Assembly: GCA_018700215.1 (NCBI GenBank)
Contig: JABIST010000116.1
Coordinates: 1-7,068 of the forward strand
DNA: 7,068 nucleotides
Source of the DNA: Dehalococcoidia bacterium
GTDB taxonomy: Bacteria; Chloroflexota; Dehalococcoidia; UBA2979
Direction: 5' to 3'
The position numbers and the translations under genes were made by a program. This document shows, in pieces, positions 1-5,832 of this stretch (position 1 is the first letter of the stretch; every line of letters begins with the position of its first letter). Under the pieces are notes generated by a model, which saw nothing but the letters and a program-made list of their open reading frames with translations, made no database searches and was not told the DNA's origin.

Positions 1-108
1 CGGTTCGACCGTCACGGCGGTGTTCCTCACTACAGACTCGGGATCGACGAAGCGATCAGCGCGATGAGTCAGTGCTTGCAAATGCTGGGTGTTATCGAAA
101 CATCGTAG
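1..108 (+). CDS. 3' end of an unidentified protein gene (partial)
   Basis: Reading from base 1 gives 35 sense codons ending in TAG at 106-108; the start lies outside the window. The tail includes HYRLGIDEAISAMSQCLQML and ends GVIETS, an amphipathic helix typical of a C-terminus. The codons are mostly GC-rich and there is no stop in this frame. The gene faces the aminotransferase tail to tail, and a hairpin sits directly after the stop codon. I do not recognise the family from so short a piece. Chance could give an open stretch of this length in GC-rich DNA, so the call rests on the ordinary-looking peptide, the position and the following hairpin. Confidence 0.45.
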   Translation, partial: RFDRHGGVPHYRLGIDEAISAMSQCLQMLGVIETS

Positions 109-109
109 G

Positions 110-126
110 GCTGTCAGCGTGACAGC
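110..126. terminator. Hairpin between convergent genes, possible bidirectional terminator
   Basis: GCTGTCA (110-116) and TGACAGC (120-126) form a perfect 7-bp stem with a GCG loop. It lies between the TAG at 106-108 of the partial plus-strand gene and the minus-strand TAA at 145-147. A symmetric stem would work for both directions, which fits a shared terminator. There is no T-run on either side, so it is not a textbook intrinsic terminator; it could instead protect 3' ends or act with Rho. Confidence 0.45.
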
Positions 127-144
127 AGCAAGCAGGGTGACTTC

Positions 145-1377
145 TTATTCGCCTCCCTCGGCAACAGCGGCCATGGCTTCGCCAAGGCGAGCGATCGCGT
201 CACGCAGTTCCTCGGGTGGCAGCGCGGAGTAGACGAGTCGCAGCTCCCGTTCACCTCCGCCCTGAGCAAAGTAGGTGGAGCCGGGAGTGACGGCGACCTG
301 GCGAGCGATGGCAGCGGCGCGGACGGCGTCCGCGCGGAGCGGCTCCGCGAGGTGGAGCCAGAGGAAGAAGCCGCCAGCCGGGACGCGGAACCGGGCGTAC
401 GGCTCGGCATGCTCAATGAGGGCGCTGGCGGCAGCATCGCGACGCTCTCGGTAGATCGATTGCAGGCGCTCGACGTGCGGCTCGTAGGCGCCGGACTTGA
501 GGAAATGCAGCACGATGCGGTGCAGGAACGGCGATGCGCCGTTGTCGAAGCGCATGTGGACGAGCGCATCAATGATGAAGCGCTCTGAGAGCACCCAGGC
601 GACGCGAAGGCCAGTGGCGACGGTCTTGGAGAACGTGCCGAGCTGGATCACACCTCGACCATTGGCGAGGGCGAAGAGCGACGGTGGGGGCGGGCCATCG
701 AGGTCGAGGCCGGCGTAGGCGTCGTCCTCGACGATCAGCGTGCCGTATTGGTGGGCGATGCGGACGATGGACTGGCGGCGTTCGAGCGGGAGCGTGGCGC
801 CGGTGGGGTTGTCGTAGTTGGGGATGACGTAGAGCAACTTGGGGCGAACGCCGGCGGAGCGGAGCGAGTTCAGCGTCTGCTCGAGTGCCGCGGGGTCCAG
901 GCCGTCGTCGTCCTGGGGAACGGTGATGATGCGCGCGCCGCGTGCGCGGAAGGTGCGGATGGCACCGGGGTAAGTGGGCGCGCCGACGATGACGGTGTCA
1001 CCCTGGGCGAGGAATGTGAGTGCGACGTTCTGCAGGCCATGGGCGCTGCCAGAGGTGAGCGTGACGTGCTCTGGGCCGACCGCGACACCGGACGTTGCGG
1101 CGGCGCGAGCGGCGATCCAGACGCGAAGCGGCTCGTAACCCTGCTGGCCACCGTAGGTGAGCGCGGCGGCCGCATCGGATGCCAGGACTGCCTGGGTGGC
1201 AGCGGAGAGTTTGGCAGCGGGGAGTGAGGCGCGATCCGGGACGCCAGCATTCAGGTCGTAGCGGAGCGGCGAGAGCGAGGTGTTGGGCGGCAGCTGGCCG
1301 ACAATCGGCGCGAGCAGTTCTTCGAGCGGTGTGACGCCCAGATCAGAACCGGAAAAGGCGGGCTCCTGGTCACTCAT
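145..1377 (-). CDS. PLP-dependent aminotransferase, class I/II (fold type I)
   Basis: This 410-residue protein is a cytosolic aminotransferase that would move an amino group between an amino acid and a 2-oxo acid using pyridoxal phosphate. Visible landmarks are TYGGQQGYEPLR (74-85) in the N-terminal part, the TSGSAHGLQN cofactor loop (108-117), APTYPG (133-138), IPNYDNPTG with Asn190, EDDAY (217-221) whose Asp218 and Tyr221 should contact the PLP ring, and TFSK with the Schiff-base Lys251. ELRLVYS with Arg380 should bind the substrate carboxylate. Length and motif order match the subgroup containing 2-aminoadipate (LysN-type) aminotransferases and the C-terminal domain of MocR regulators, but there is no N-terminal GntR DNA-binding domain, so this is a plain enzyme. 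The substrate cannot be fixed from sequence. The ATG at 1375-1377 has no good Shine-Dalgarno sequence; a promoter-like element sits 9 bp upstream of it. The gene is divergent from the CoA-transferase gene. Confidence 0.93.
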   Translation of the reverse strand: MSDQEPAFSGSDLGVTPLEELLAPIVGQLPPNTSLSPLRYDLNAGVPDRASLPAAKLSAATQAVLASDAAAALTYGGQQGYEPLRVWIAARAAATSGVAVGPEHVTLTSGSAHGLQNVALTFLAQGDTVIVGAPTYPGAIRTFRARGARIITVPQDDDGLDPAALEQTLNSLRSAGVRPKLLYVIPNYDNPTGATLPLERRQSIVRIAHQYGTLIVEDDAYAGLDLDGPPPPSLFALANGRGVIQLGTFSKTVATGLRVAWVLSERFIIDALVHMRFDNGASPFLHRIVLHFLKSGAYEPHVERLQSIYRERRDAAASALIEHAEPYARFRVPAGGFFLWLHLAEPLRADAVRAAAIARQVAVTPGSTYFAQGGGERELRLVYSALPPEELRDAIARLGEAMAAVAEGGE

Positions 1378-1386
1378 GGTCGGGTC

Positions 1387-1415
1387 AGCCTACGTCTGGT
1401 GGAGGTGGGTGCCAA
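1387..1415 (-). promoter_or_regulatory. Candidate promoter for the aminotransferase gene, near-leaderless
   Basis: On the minus strand there is TTGGCA (1415-1410, five of six to TTGACA), a 17-bp spacer, and TAGGCT (1392-1387), which keeps the most important T, A and final T of a -10 box. Only 9 bp separate the -10 box from the ATG. A start about 7 bases beyond the box would leave a leader of roughly 2-3 nt. This agrees with the absence of a ribosome binding site before this gene. The -10 match is only three of six, so chance is possible. Confidence 0.4.
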
Positions 1416-1445
1416 GAGTCGGGAAGCTCGAACGGAATGACGTTA

Positions 1446-1474
1446 TGGACAGTGCGGAGTGGCCCTCGGATACT
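1446..1474 (+). promoter_or_regulatory. Candidate sigma-70-type promoter for the CoA-transferase operon
   Basis: TGGACA (1446-1451, five of six to TTGACA), an exact 17-bp spacer, and GATACT (1469-1474, four of six to TATAAT). The predicted start is near 1481, giving a leader of about 50 nt that contains the ribosome binding site before 1534. The element lies 31 bp from the candidate minus-strand promoter, back to back with it. It also argues against a GTG start at 1459, which would lie between the -35 and -10 boxes. Confidence 0.5.
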
Positions 1475-1516
1475 GCGCGAGCGCAGCGCCGCCCACTCGA
1501 AACGTTGGGCCCCGCT

Positions 1517-1524
1517 GGGAAGGA
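1517..1524 (+). promoter_or_regulatory. Ribosome binding site fixing the CoA-transferase start
   Basis: GGGAAGGA ends 9 bases before the ATG at 1534. It supports that start over the upstream in-frame GTG at 1459, whose extra 25 residues do not resemble the family N-terminus. Confidence 0.65.
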
Positions 1525-1533
1525 ACTCTCACC

Positions 1534-2808
1534 ATGGGATCAGGACCACTGGACGGCATCAAGGTGCTGGAATTCACGCAGATTCTGGCGGGGCCGTCCG
1601 CCTGCGCGCACCTGGCGGATATGGGCGCAGAGGTGATCAAGGTGGAGCCGCCCGGCGGCGAGCCGTGGCGAGTGGCGCAGGAGTTCATTCCGGGCGAATC
1701 GAAGTGGTTCCACCAGTTGAACCGCGGCAAGCAGTCGCTGGTACTGAAGCTGGATGAACCGGAAGCCCAGGAGATCGTCCACCGGCTGGTCCCGGAGGTG
1801 GACGTGGTGGTGATCAACTACCGCCCGGATGTGGCCGCGCGGTTGAAGATCGACTACGACTCGTTGAGCGCGCTGCGGCCCGATCTGATTTACGTAGACA
1901 ACACGGCGTTCGGCCGGCAGGGGCCGTGGGAACACCGCCCGGGCTACGACATTGTTGCGCAGGCGGCGTCTGGGCTGATGGCCAGCGAGGGCAAGGTCTC
2001 ACTGGAGGGACAGCCGCAGATGATCGCGTCGACGGCGCTGGCAGACTACGCGACCGGGCTGGCGATGGCGTGGGGCACGTGTGGGGCGCTGTTCCATCGC
2101 GAGCGGACCGGCGAGGGGCAGTACGTGGAGAGCACGCTGCTGCAGACTGCGATGTTCTTCCAGATGGAGCGGGTGATGCGTCTGCCGGTGGCGGACGAGA
2201 TGAACGTGGCGCGGATGGAGCGAGTGCACGCACTGCGGGACGGCGGCGCCTCGTATCCGGAGCTGCTCGATGCGTACGACCCTCGAAAGGTGTTGGGGAA
2301 GATCAACTCCGTCTACCGTCCGTACACGACGAAGGATGGTGCACTGGCGATCGGCGCGCTGTCGGCGGCACTGCGGGCGAAGGTACGGAAGGCGATCGGC
2401 ACGGACTTCCTGGGCGCCGACGACCCTACCTTCAACCCGCTCGACCCAGAGTGGGTCGCCGGAGCGGCGGAGCAGGTGAAGCGCATCGAAGAGACGATGA
2501 AGACGAAGACGACGGCGGAGTGGATGGAGATCTTCGATCGCGAAGGGGTACCGGCGAGTCCGGTGAACTTCGCGGAGGATTTGCCAGACGATCCGCAGGT
2601 AATCGAGAACGAGATGATGGTGGAACTGGACCACGAGCTGTCGGGGCCGGAGCAGCAGGTGGCGCCGATCTTGAAGTTCTCGAAGACGCCGCTCAAGGCG
2701 CAGGGTTCGTCGCCGCCGCTCGGGCGTGACACCGCGAGGATTGTGGCTGAGATTGGTTTCAGCGACGAGGAGATCGCGGCGATGCAAGCACGCGGGGTGA
2801 TCGGGTAG
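1534..2808 (+). CDS. Family III CoA-transferase (CaiB/BaiF type)
   Basis: This 424-residue protein would transfer coenzyme A from a donor acyl-CoA to a free carboxylic acid, activating it for degradation; it acts in the cytosol, and relatives form interlocked dimers. The N-terminus GPLDGIKVLEFTQILAGP (4-21), followed by LADMGAEVIKVEPPGGE, is the hallmark opening of the family. RPGYDIVAQAASGLM (135-149) and ALADYATGLAMAWG (168-181) follow; Asp171 is the expected catalytic aspartate that forms the acyl-enzyme anhydride. ERTGEGQYVESTLL (190-203) and a C-terminal part with EWMEIFDREGVPASPV (329-344) are also typical, as is the total length. Substrate specificity varies within the family (formate/oxalate, carnitine, benzylsuccinate, methyl-branched acids and others), so I give no symbol. 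It is the first gene of the plus-strand series; a crotonase-fold gene follows after 73 bp, consistent with CoA-ester catabolism. Confidence 0.94.
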   Translation: MGSGPLDGIKVLEFTQILAGPSACAHLADMGAEVIKVEPPGGEPWRVAQEFIPGESKWFHQLNRGKQSLVLKLDEPEAQEIVHRLVPEVDVVVINYRPDVAARLKIDYDSLSALRPDLIYVDNTAFGRQGPWEHRPGYDIVAQAASGLMASEGKVSLEGQPQMIASTALADYATGLAMAWGTCGALFHRERTGEGQYVESTLLQTAMFFQMERVMRLPVADEMNVARMERVHALRDGGASYPELLDAYDPRKVLGKINSVYRPYTTKDGALAIGALSAALRAKVRKAIGTDFLGADDPTFNPLDPEWVAGAAEQVKRIEETMKTKTTAEWMEIFDREGVPASPVNFAEDLPDDPQVIENEMMVELDHELSGPEQQVAPILKFSKTPLKAQGSSPPLGRDTARIVAEIGFSDEEIAAMQARGVIG

Positions 2809-2881
2809 AACTCGTATCCCGCATACTGCGCAGACTGAGTTGATGCATACGGCAGCTGGATGGGCGAAGGGCGGACGAGCA

Positions 2882-3649
2882 ATGAGCGACGACGTACTGG
2901 TGACCAGCGTCGCGGACGGCATCGGCCGGATGCGGCTGAATCGGGCGGATAAGCGGAATGCGATCAATGAGCCGCTGGCACGGGCGATCCTGGCGGCGAT
3001 GGAGGCGTTCGACGCGGATGACGCCGTGCGCGTGATCGTCGTGGAGGGGACCGACGGCTCGTTCTGCGCTGGTGCGGACATGGGTGAGGCGCTGGCCGCG
3101 GCCGAGGCCGGTGACCGACGATTCAACCCATCGAGGGACGCGGCTTCGCGGGTAGCTTCCTCGGAGAAGCCAACGATCGCGGCGATCGACGGGCCCGCGT
3201 ATGGCGCGGGTGCATTGCTGTCATGCGGCTGCGACTTGCGAGTGGTGAGCGACCGTTCGAGGTTCCGCTTCCCCGGATCGGAGTACGGGCTGGTGGTGGG
3301 AGCGGCGGCGCTGACAAGCCTGGTGGGTCCGGTGCTGGCGAAGGAGCTGATTTTCACCTCGAGGCCAGTGGACGCGGACGAGGCGCTGCGAATCGGGCTG
3401 GTGAACCGGGTAGTGCCGGTAGCCGAGTTCGAGGACGCGGTGACGGAGCTGGCCACCTCGGTGGCTGTGGCGTCGCCACTGGCGACGCGCTGGGCGAAGC
3501 AGGTGATCAACGCAGCAGCGACCGGCGGCGATGCATCAGGCATCGAGGGACAGGCGGACCTGATCCTGCGCGGCGGTGCGGACCACATGGAACGATTTGG
3601 GCATGCAACCGCTCGGGTGACCGGACGCGGTTCGAGCAGCGGGAGTTAG
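2882..3649 (+). CDS. Enoyl-CoA hydratase/isomerase (crotonase) family protein, atypical active site
   Basis: This 255-residue protein has the crotonase fold, which binds acyl-CoA thioesters and stabilises an enolate in an oxyanion hole. Visible are RLNRADKRNAIN (18-29), the CoA-binding and oxyanion segment SFCAGADM (60-67), the second segment DGPAYGAGALLSCGCDL (103-119), and FPGSEYGLVVG (130-140), then ADEALRIGLVNRVVP. Aligned by eye to rat mitochondrial hydratase, the first catalytic glutamate (GGGCEL) becomes Leu112 and the second (QPE) becomes Gly132, although Glu134 lies two residues on. It may therefore be an isomerase, hydrolase, decarboxylase or another crotonase activity rather than a hydratase. 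The ATG at 2882 is preferred over TTG 2840 and ATG 2843 because the family N-terminus begins here; GAAGGG (2866-2871) is a modest binding site. The C-terminus (GRGSSSGS) lacks the usual final helix. The DinB-like gene starts 4 bp downstream. Confidence 0.88.
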   Translation: MSDDVLVTSVADGIGRMRLNRADKRNAINEPLARAILAAMEAFDADDAVRVIVVEGTDGSFCAGADMGEALAAAEAGDRRFNPSRDAASRVASSEKPTIAAIDGPAYGAGALLSCGCDLRVVSDRSRFRFPGSEYGLVVGAAALTSLVGPVLAKELIFTSRPVDADEALRIGLVNRVVPVAEFEDAVTELATSVAVASPLATRWAKQVINAAATGGDASGIEGQADLILRGGADHMERFGHATARVTGRGSSSGS

Positions 3650-3653
3650 CGCG

Positions 3654-4196
3654 ATGACCTCGGATGTGGACGGTGGCAACGGCCGGATGTTGAGCGAGGA
3701 CGAGCAGCGGGTACGCAGCTACCTGGTGACCCAGGGTGAGCAGCGCGACTGGGTGGATCTGTGGCCGCGGTTTATCCAGGAACGCGGCAACTTGCTGCGG
3801 GCAATGGAGAAAGTGAGCGACGAGCAGGCGGACTTCAAGCCTGATGCGGAGAGCTGGAGCATCCGTGAAATCGTCGAGCACGTGTTGAACGTGTCGCGCG
3901 GGGGAATGCGACGAATCGAAGACCTCTCTGCCGGGCGCGAACTCTCGACCAACGAGGCTGGGCGGATGCCCACGAAGTTTTCGATGCTACGGCGTCACCT
4001 GACGGAACATTCGATTCGGTACTCGGCGTTGCTGGAACGGCTGCCGCCGTCACCGGACTACGATGTGACCGCGCCGCACGGAAGCTTCGGCGAACTGAAC
4101 TTCCGATCGTGGTTCGTGTTCGAGCGTGTACATGACACAGATCACCTGGGCCAGATTGAGGCAGTGAAGGCCGCCCCTGGCTATCCCGCCGAGTAG
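3654..4196 (+). CDS. DinB-like four-helix protein, putative metal-dependent enzyme
   Basis: This 180-residue protein matches the DinB/YfiT-like pattern: a helical bundle that holds a divalent metal with three histidines. I see LLRAMEKVSDEQADFKPD (47-64), WSIREIVEHVLNVSRG (68-83) with His76, and near the end FERVHDTDHLGQIEAVK (156-172) with His160 and His164. His76 plus the HxxxH pair is the expected triad. Characterised relatives include thiol-dependent S-transferases and mycothiol-dependent maleylpyruvate isomerase, but most members are of unknown function. GGGAG (3641-3645), inside the end of the preceding gene, lies 8 bases before the ATG. The 4-bp gap implies cotranscription and probably translational coupling with the crotonase gene. 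The N-terminal 35 or so residues are polar and precede the recognisable fold. Substrate unknown. Confidence 0.8.
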   Translation: MTSDVDGGNGRMLSEDEQRVRSYLVTQGEQRDWVDLWPRFIQERGNLLRAMEKVSDEQADFKPDAESWSIREIVEHVLNVSRGGMRRIEDLSAGRELSTNEAGRMPTKFSMLRRHLTEHSIRYSALLERLPPSPDYDVTAPHGSFGELNFRSWFVFERVHDTDHLGQIEAVKAAPGYPAE

Positions 4197-4205
4197 CGTG
4201 GAGAG

Positions 4206-4209
4206 AGGA
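4206..4209 (+). promoter_or_regulatory. Ribosome binding site fixing the CinA-like start
   Basis: AGGA in a purine-rich run (4201-4210) sits 6 bases before the ATG at 4216. The alternative in-frame GTG at 4198 has no purine-rich site before it and would place this run inside the gene. Confidence 0.6.
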
Positions 4210-4215
4210 AACCGG

Positions 4216-4713
4216 ATGCCCGAACAACTGGTGCTGGAGGACCTCGCCACAGGGCTGGTGAACCGGATGACGGAGCGCGGGCTGCGGCTGGCGACCGCGG
4301 AATCGACGGTCGGCGGACTGATTGGTTACGCCGTGACCTCGGTGCCGGGGGCATCGAAGGTGTTCGCGGGCGGGATCACGGCGTACTCGAACGCGCCCAA
4401 GCGGGAACTGTTGCACGTGCCGATGGAGACGATGGAGCAATACGGCTCAGTCTCCGGAGCGACCGTAGAGGCGATGGCCAACGGTGCACTGGAAGCATTC
4501 GGCGTAGACGTGGCAGTTGCTGAGTCCGGGCTCGCGAGCCCAACGGCGAACCACGAGCGAACGGGTGGGCTGTACTACATTGGCGTGGTGGCAGACGGGC
4601 ATCAGCGCGTTGAGCGTTACGAGTTCGAGGGCGACCGCACTGACACGATGCGGGAAGCGGCAACCGTCGCCCTGTGGCTAATCACTGACTATCTGGATTC
4701 GCTCGACGCCTAG
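4216..4713 (+). CDS. CinA C-terminal domain family protein (PncC-like), divergent
   Basis: This 165-residue protein equals a single CinA C-terminal domain, without the N-terminal molybdopterin-binding-like domain of full CinA. Canonical stand-alone members (PncC) are cytosolic amidases that convert nicotinamide mononucleotide to nicotinate mononucleotide in NAD recycling. Matching segments are TAESTVGGLIGYAVTSVPGA (27-46), FAGGITAYSNAPKRELL (50-66) with Lys62, GSVSGATVEAMANGALEAFG (77-96), and GLYYIGVV (118-125). Ser30 of the AES motif is kept. Two blocks differ from the consensus as I remember it: AESCTGG is AESTVGG here, and the TGIAGP-glycine loop is ESGLASPTANHERTGG (103-118). The fold assignment is firm, but the amidase activity is not. 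It follows the DinB-like gene after 19 bp and is probably in the same transcript. Confidence 0.85.
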   Translation: MPEQLVLEDLATGLVNRMTERGLRLATAESTVGGLIGYAVTSVPGASKVFAGGITAYSNAPKRELLHVPMETMEQYGSVSGATVEAMANGALEAFGVDVAVAESGLASPTANHERTGGLYYIGVVADGHQRVERYEFEGDRTDTMREAATVALWLITDYLDSLDA

Positions 4714-4781
4714 CGGGGGCTCGTTCAACGGCTAGCGAGGACCGACTGCCTCGGCTGGCAATTCAGGCTCGGAGGGGTGCG

Positions 4782-5783
4782 ATGACGCAAGAGGAGACGG
4801 GGCCGGTCTACGCGCCTGAGCTTGAGGGCGGTGAGTGGCTGCAGGGCGACCCGGTGGCGATCCGCGGTTCCGGGAAACCGGTGCTGATCGATTTCTGGGA
4901 CTACACCTGCGTGAACTGCCTGCGGACGCTGCCGTACGTGAAGGAGTGGCATCGGAAGTACGCCGAGCTGGGGCTGATGGTGGTGGGGGTGCACACGCCG
5001 GAATTCTCGTTCGCGAAGAAGCCGGAGCACGTTCGTCGCGCGATTGCCTCGCTGGGGATCGAGTACCCGGTGGTGTTGGATGCCGACTTCAAGATCTGGC
5101 AGGCGTACACGAACCGATACTGGCCGGCGAAGTACTTCATTGATGTGAGCGGCAAGCTGCGCGCGCACCACACGGGCGAGGGTGGCTACAACGAATCCGA
5201 GCAGGCACTGCAGGCGCTGATCTCGGAGCAAGAGGGCTTCACCGGCCCGCTGCCCGAGCTGATGGAGGCGGTGCGACCCGAGGATGAGACGGGTGCGGTC
5301 TGCTACCGCGTGACGCCGGAGCTGTACTGCGGCCTGGGCCGCGGGAACATTGGCAACATCATGAACATCGCACCGGATCAGCCGAGCACGTACACGGACC
5401 CCGGGAAGCATGTGCAGGGGATGCTGTACTACGAGGGTGACTGGATTCTGCAGACCGAGAATGCCGCGCGGCCGTACGGGGCACGTCGGACGAGCCGGAT
5501 GCATCTGGACTACATGGGGGCGGACCTGAACCTGGTGCTGCACCCGCCGATCACGGGCGAGACGGGGACCTTGCGTGTGCTGATCGACGGTGAGCCGGTG
5601 GGCGCGATTGCCGGCGAGGATGTGAAGGACGGTGCGGTCAGCATCGATAGCCCTCGGATGTACAGCCTGATTCGCAACGCTGAGGTGGAGCAGCACACGC
5701 TAACGCTGGAGACGGAGAGCGACGGGCTGGCGGCGTTCGCGTTCACGTTCACGTCGTGTGTCGCACCTCCGCCAGACGCGTAA
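4782..5783 (+). CDS. Soluble thioredoxin-like protein with DipZ-type C-terminal domain
   Basis: This 333-residue protein begins with a thioredoxin/TlpA-like domain (about 10-150): VLIDFWDYTCVNCLRTLPYV (34-53) has the redox pair Cys43/Cys46, VVGVHTPEFSF (67-77) and LGIEYPVVLD (91-100) follow, and RYWPAKYFID (112-121) carries the conserved cis-proline region. These strings closely resemble the thioredoxin part of mycobacterial DipZ. The rest (about 165-333) includes TPELYCGLGRGN (178-189) and a beta-rich end (GTLRVLIDGEPVG; HTLTLETESDG), like the carbohydrate-binding-module-like fold at the DipZ C-terminus. DipZ itself has an N-terminal CcdA-type membrane domain; that is absent here, and there is no signal peptide or membrane helix, so the protein should be cytosolic. 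Extra cysteines are Cys174, Cys183 and Cys326. GGAGG (4771-4775) lies 6 bases before the ATG. A thiol reductant or peroxide/thiol-exchange role is inferred; the partner is unknown. Confidence 0.88.
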   Translation: MTQEETGPVYAPELEGGEWLQGDPVAIRGSGKPVLIDFWDYTCVNCLRTLPYVKEWHRKYAELGLMVVGVHTPEFSFAKKPEHVRRAIASLGIEYPVVLDADFKIWQAYTNRYWPAKYFIDVSGKLRAHHTGEGGYNESEQALQALISEQEGFTGPLPELMEAVRPEDETGAVCYRVTPELYCGLGRGNIGNIMNIAPDQPSTYTDPGKHVQGMLYYEGDWILQTENAARPYGARRTSRMHLDYMGADLNLVLHPPITGETGTLRVLIDGEPVGAIAGEDVKDGAVSIDSPRMYSLIRNAEVEQHTLTLETESDGLAAFAFTFTSCVAPPPDA

Positions 5784-5832
5784 GGTCAGCGCGGCAGGTC
5801 AGATGTAGCGCCGCCACTGAAGGAGTACCGAG

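Noticed and set aside
748..1227. Plus-strand open frame inside the aminotransferase gene
   Set aside because: The Gly/Ala/Asp/Glu-rich translation is typical of a shadow frame; the minus strand carries a complete set of PLP-enzyme motifs.
1926..2729. Plus-strand alternative frame inside the CoA-transferase gene
   Set aside because: The Gly/Arg-rich translation has no motifs, and the overlapping frame holds the full family signature including the catalytic Asp.
2809..2881. CTGCGCAG palindrome and AACTC/GAGTT arms in the gap before the crotonase gene
   Set aside because: The arms are only 5 bp with a 23-base loop and the palindrome has no loop; nothing follows that would make a terminator. 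Probably chance.
1999..3588. Long minus-strand open frame (529 codons) opposite the CoA-transferase and crotonase genes
   Set aside because: It spans two well-supported plus-strand genes and the gap between them, its translation is low-complexity Arg/Ser/Pro/His-rich, and it shows no family motif. It is an antisense shadow of GC-rich codons.
4714..4781. Repeated CTAGCG and short CCGA/TCGG arms before the thioredoxin-like gene, possibly an internal promoter or terminator
   Set aside because: Stems are 4 bp or less and no -35/-10 pair with proper spacing is visible; only the ribosome binding site near 4771 is convincing.
4725..5696. Minus-strand open frame (323 codons) opposite the thioredoxin-like gene
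   Set aside because: The His/Arg/Val-rich translation has no recognisable domain, and the opposite strand has clear CxxC and DipZ motifs with a strong ribosome binding site.
5784..5802. GGTCAG direct repeat (5784-5789 and 5797-5802) before the alpha/beta hydrolase gene
   Set aside because: Two 6-bp copies 13 bp apart are expected by chance in GC-rich DNA, and no third copy or palindrome supports an operator.
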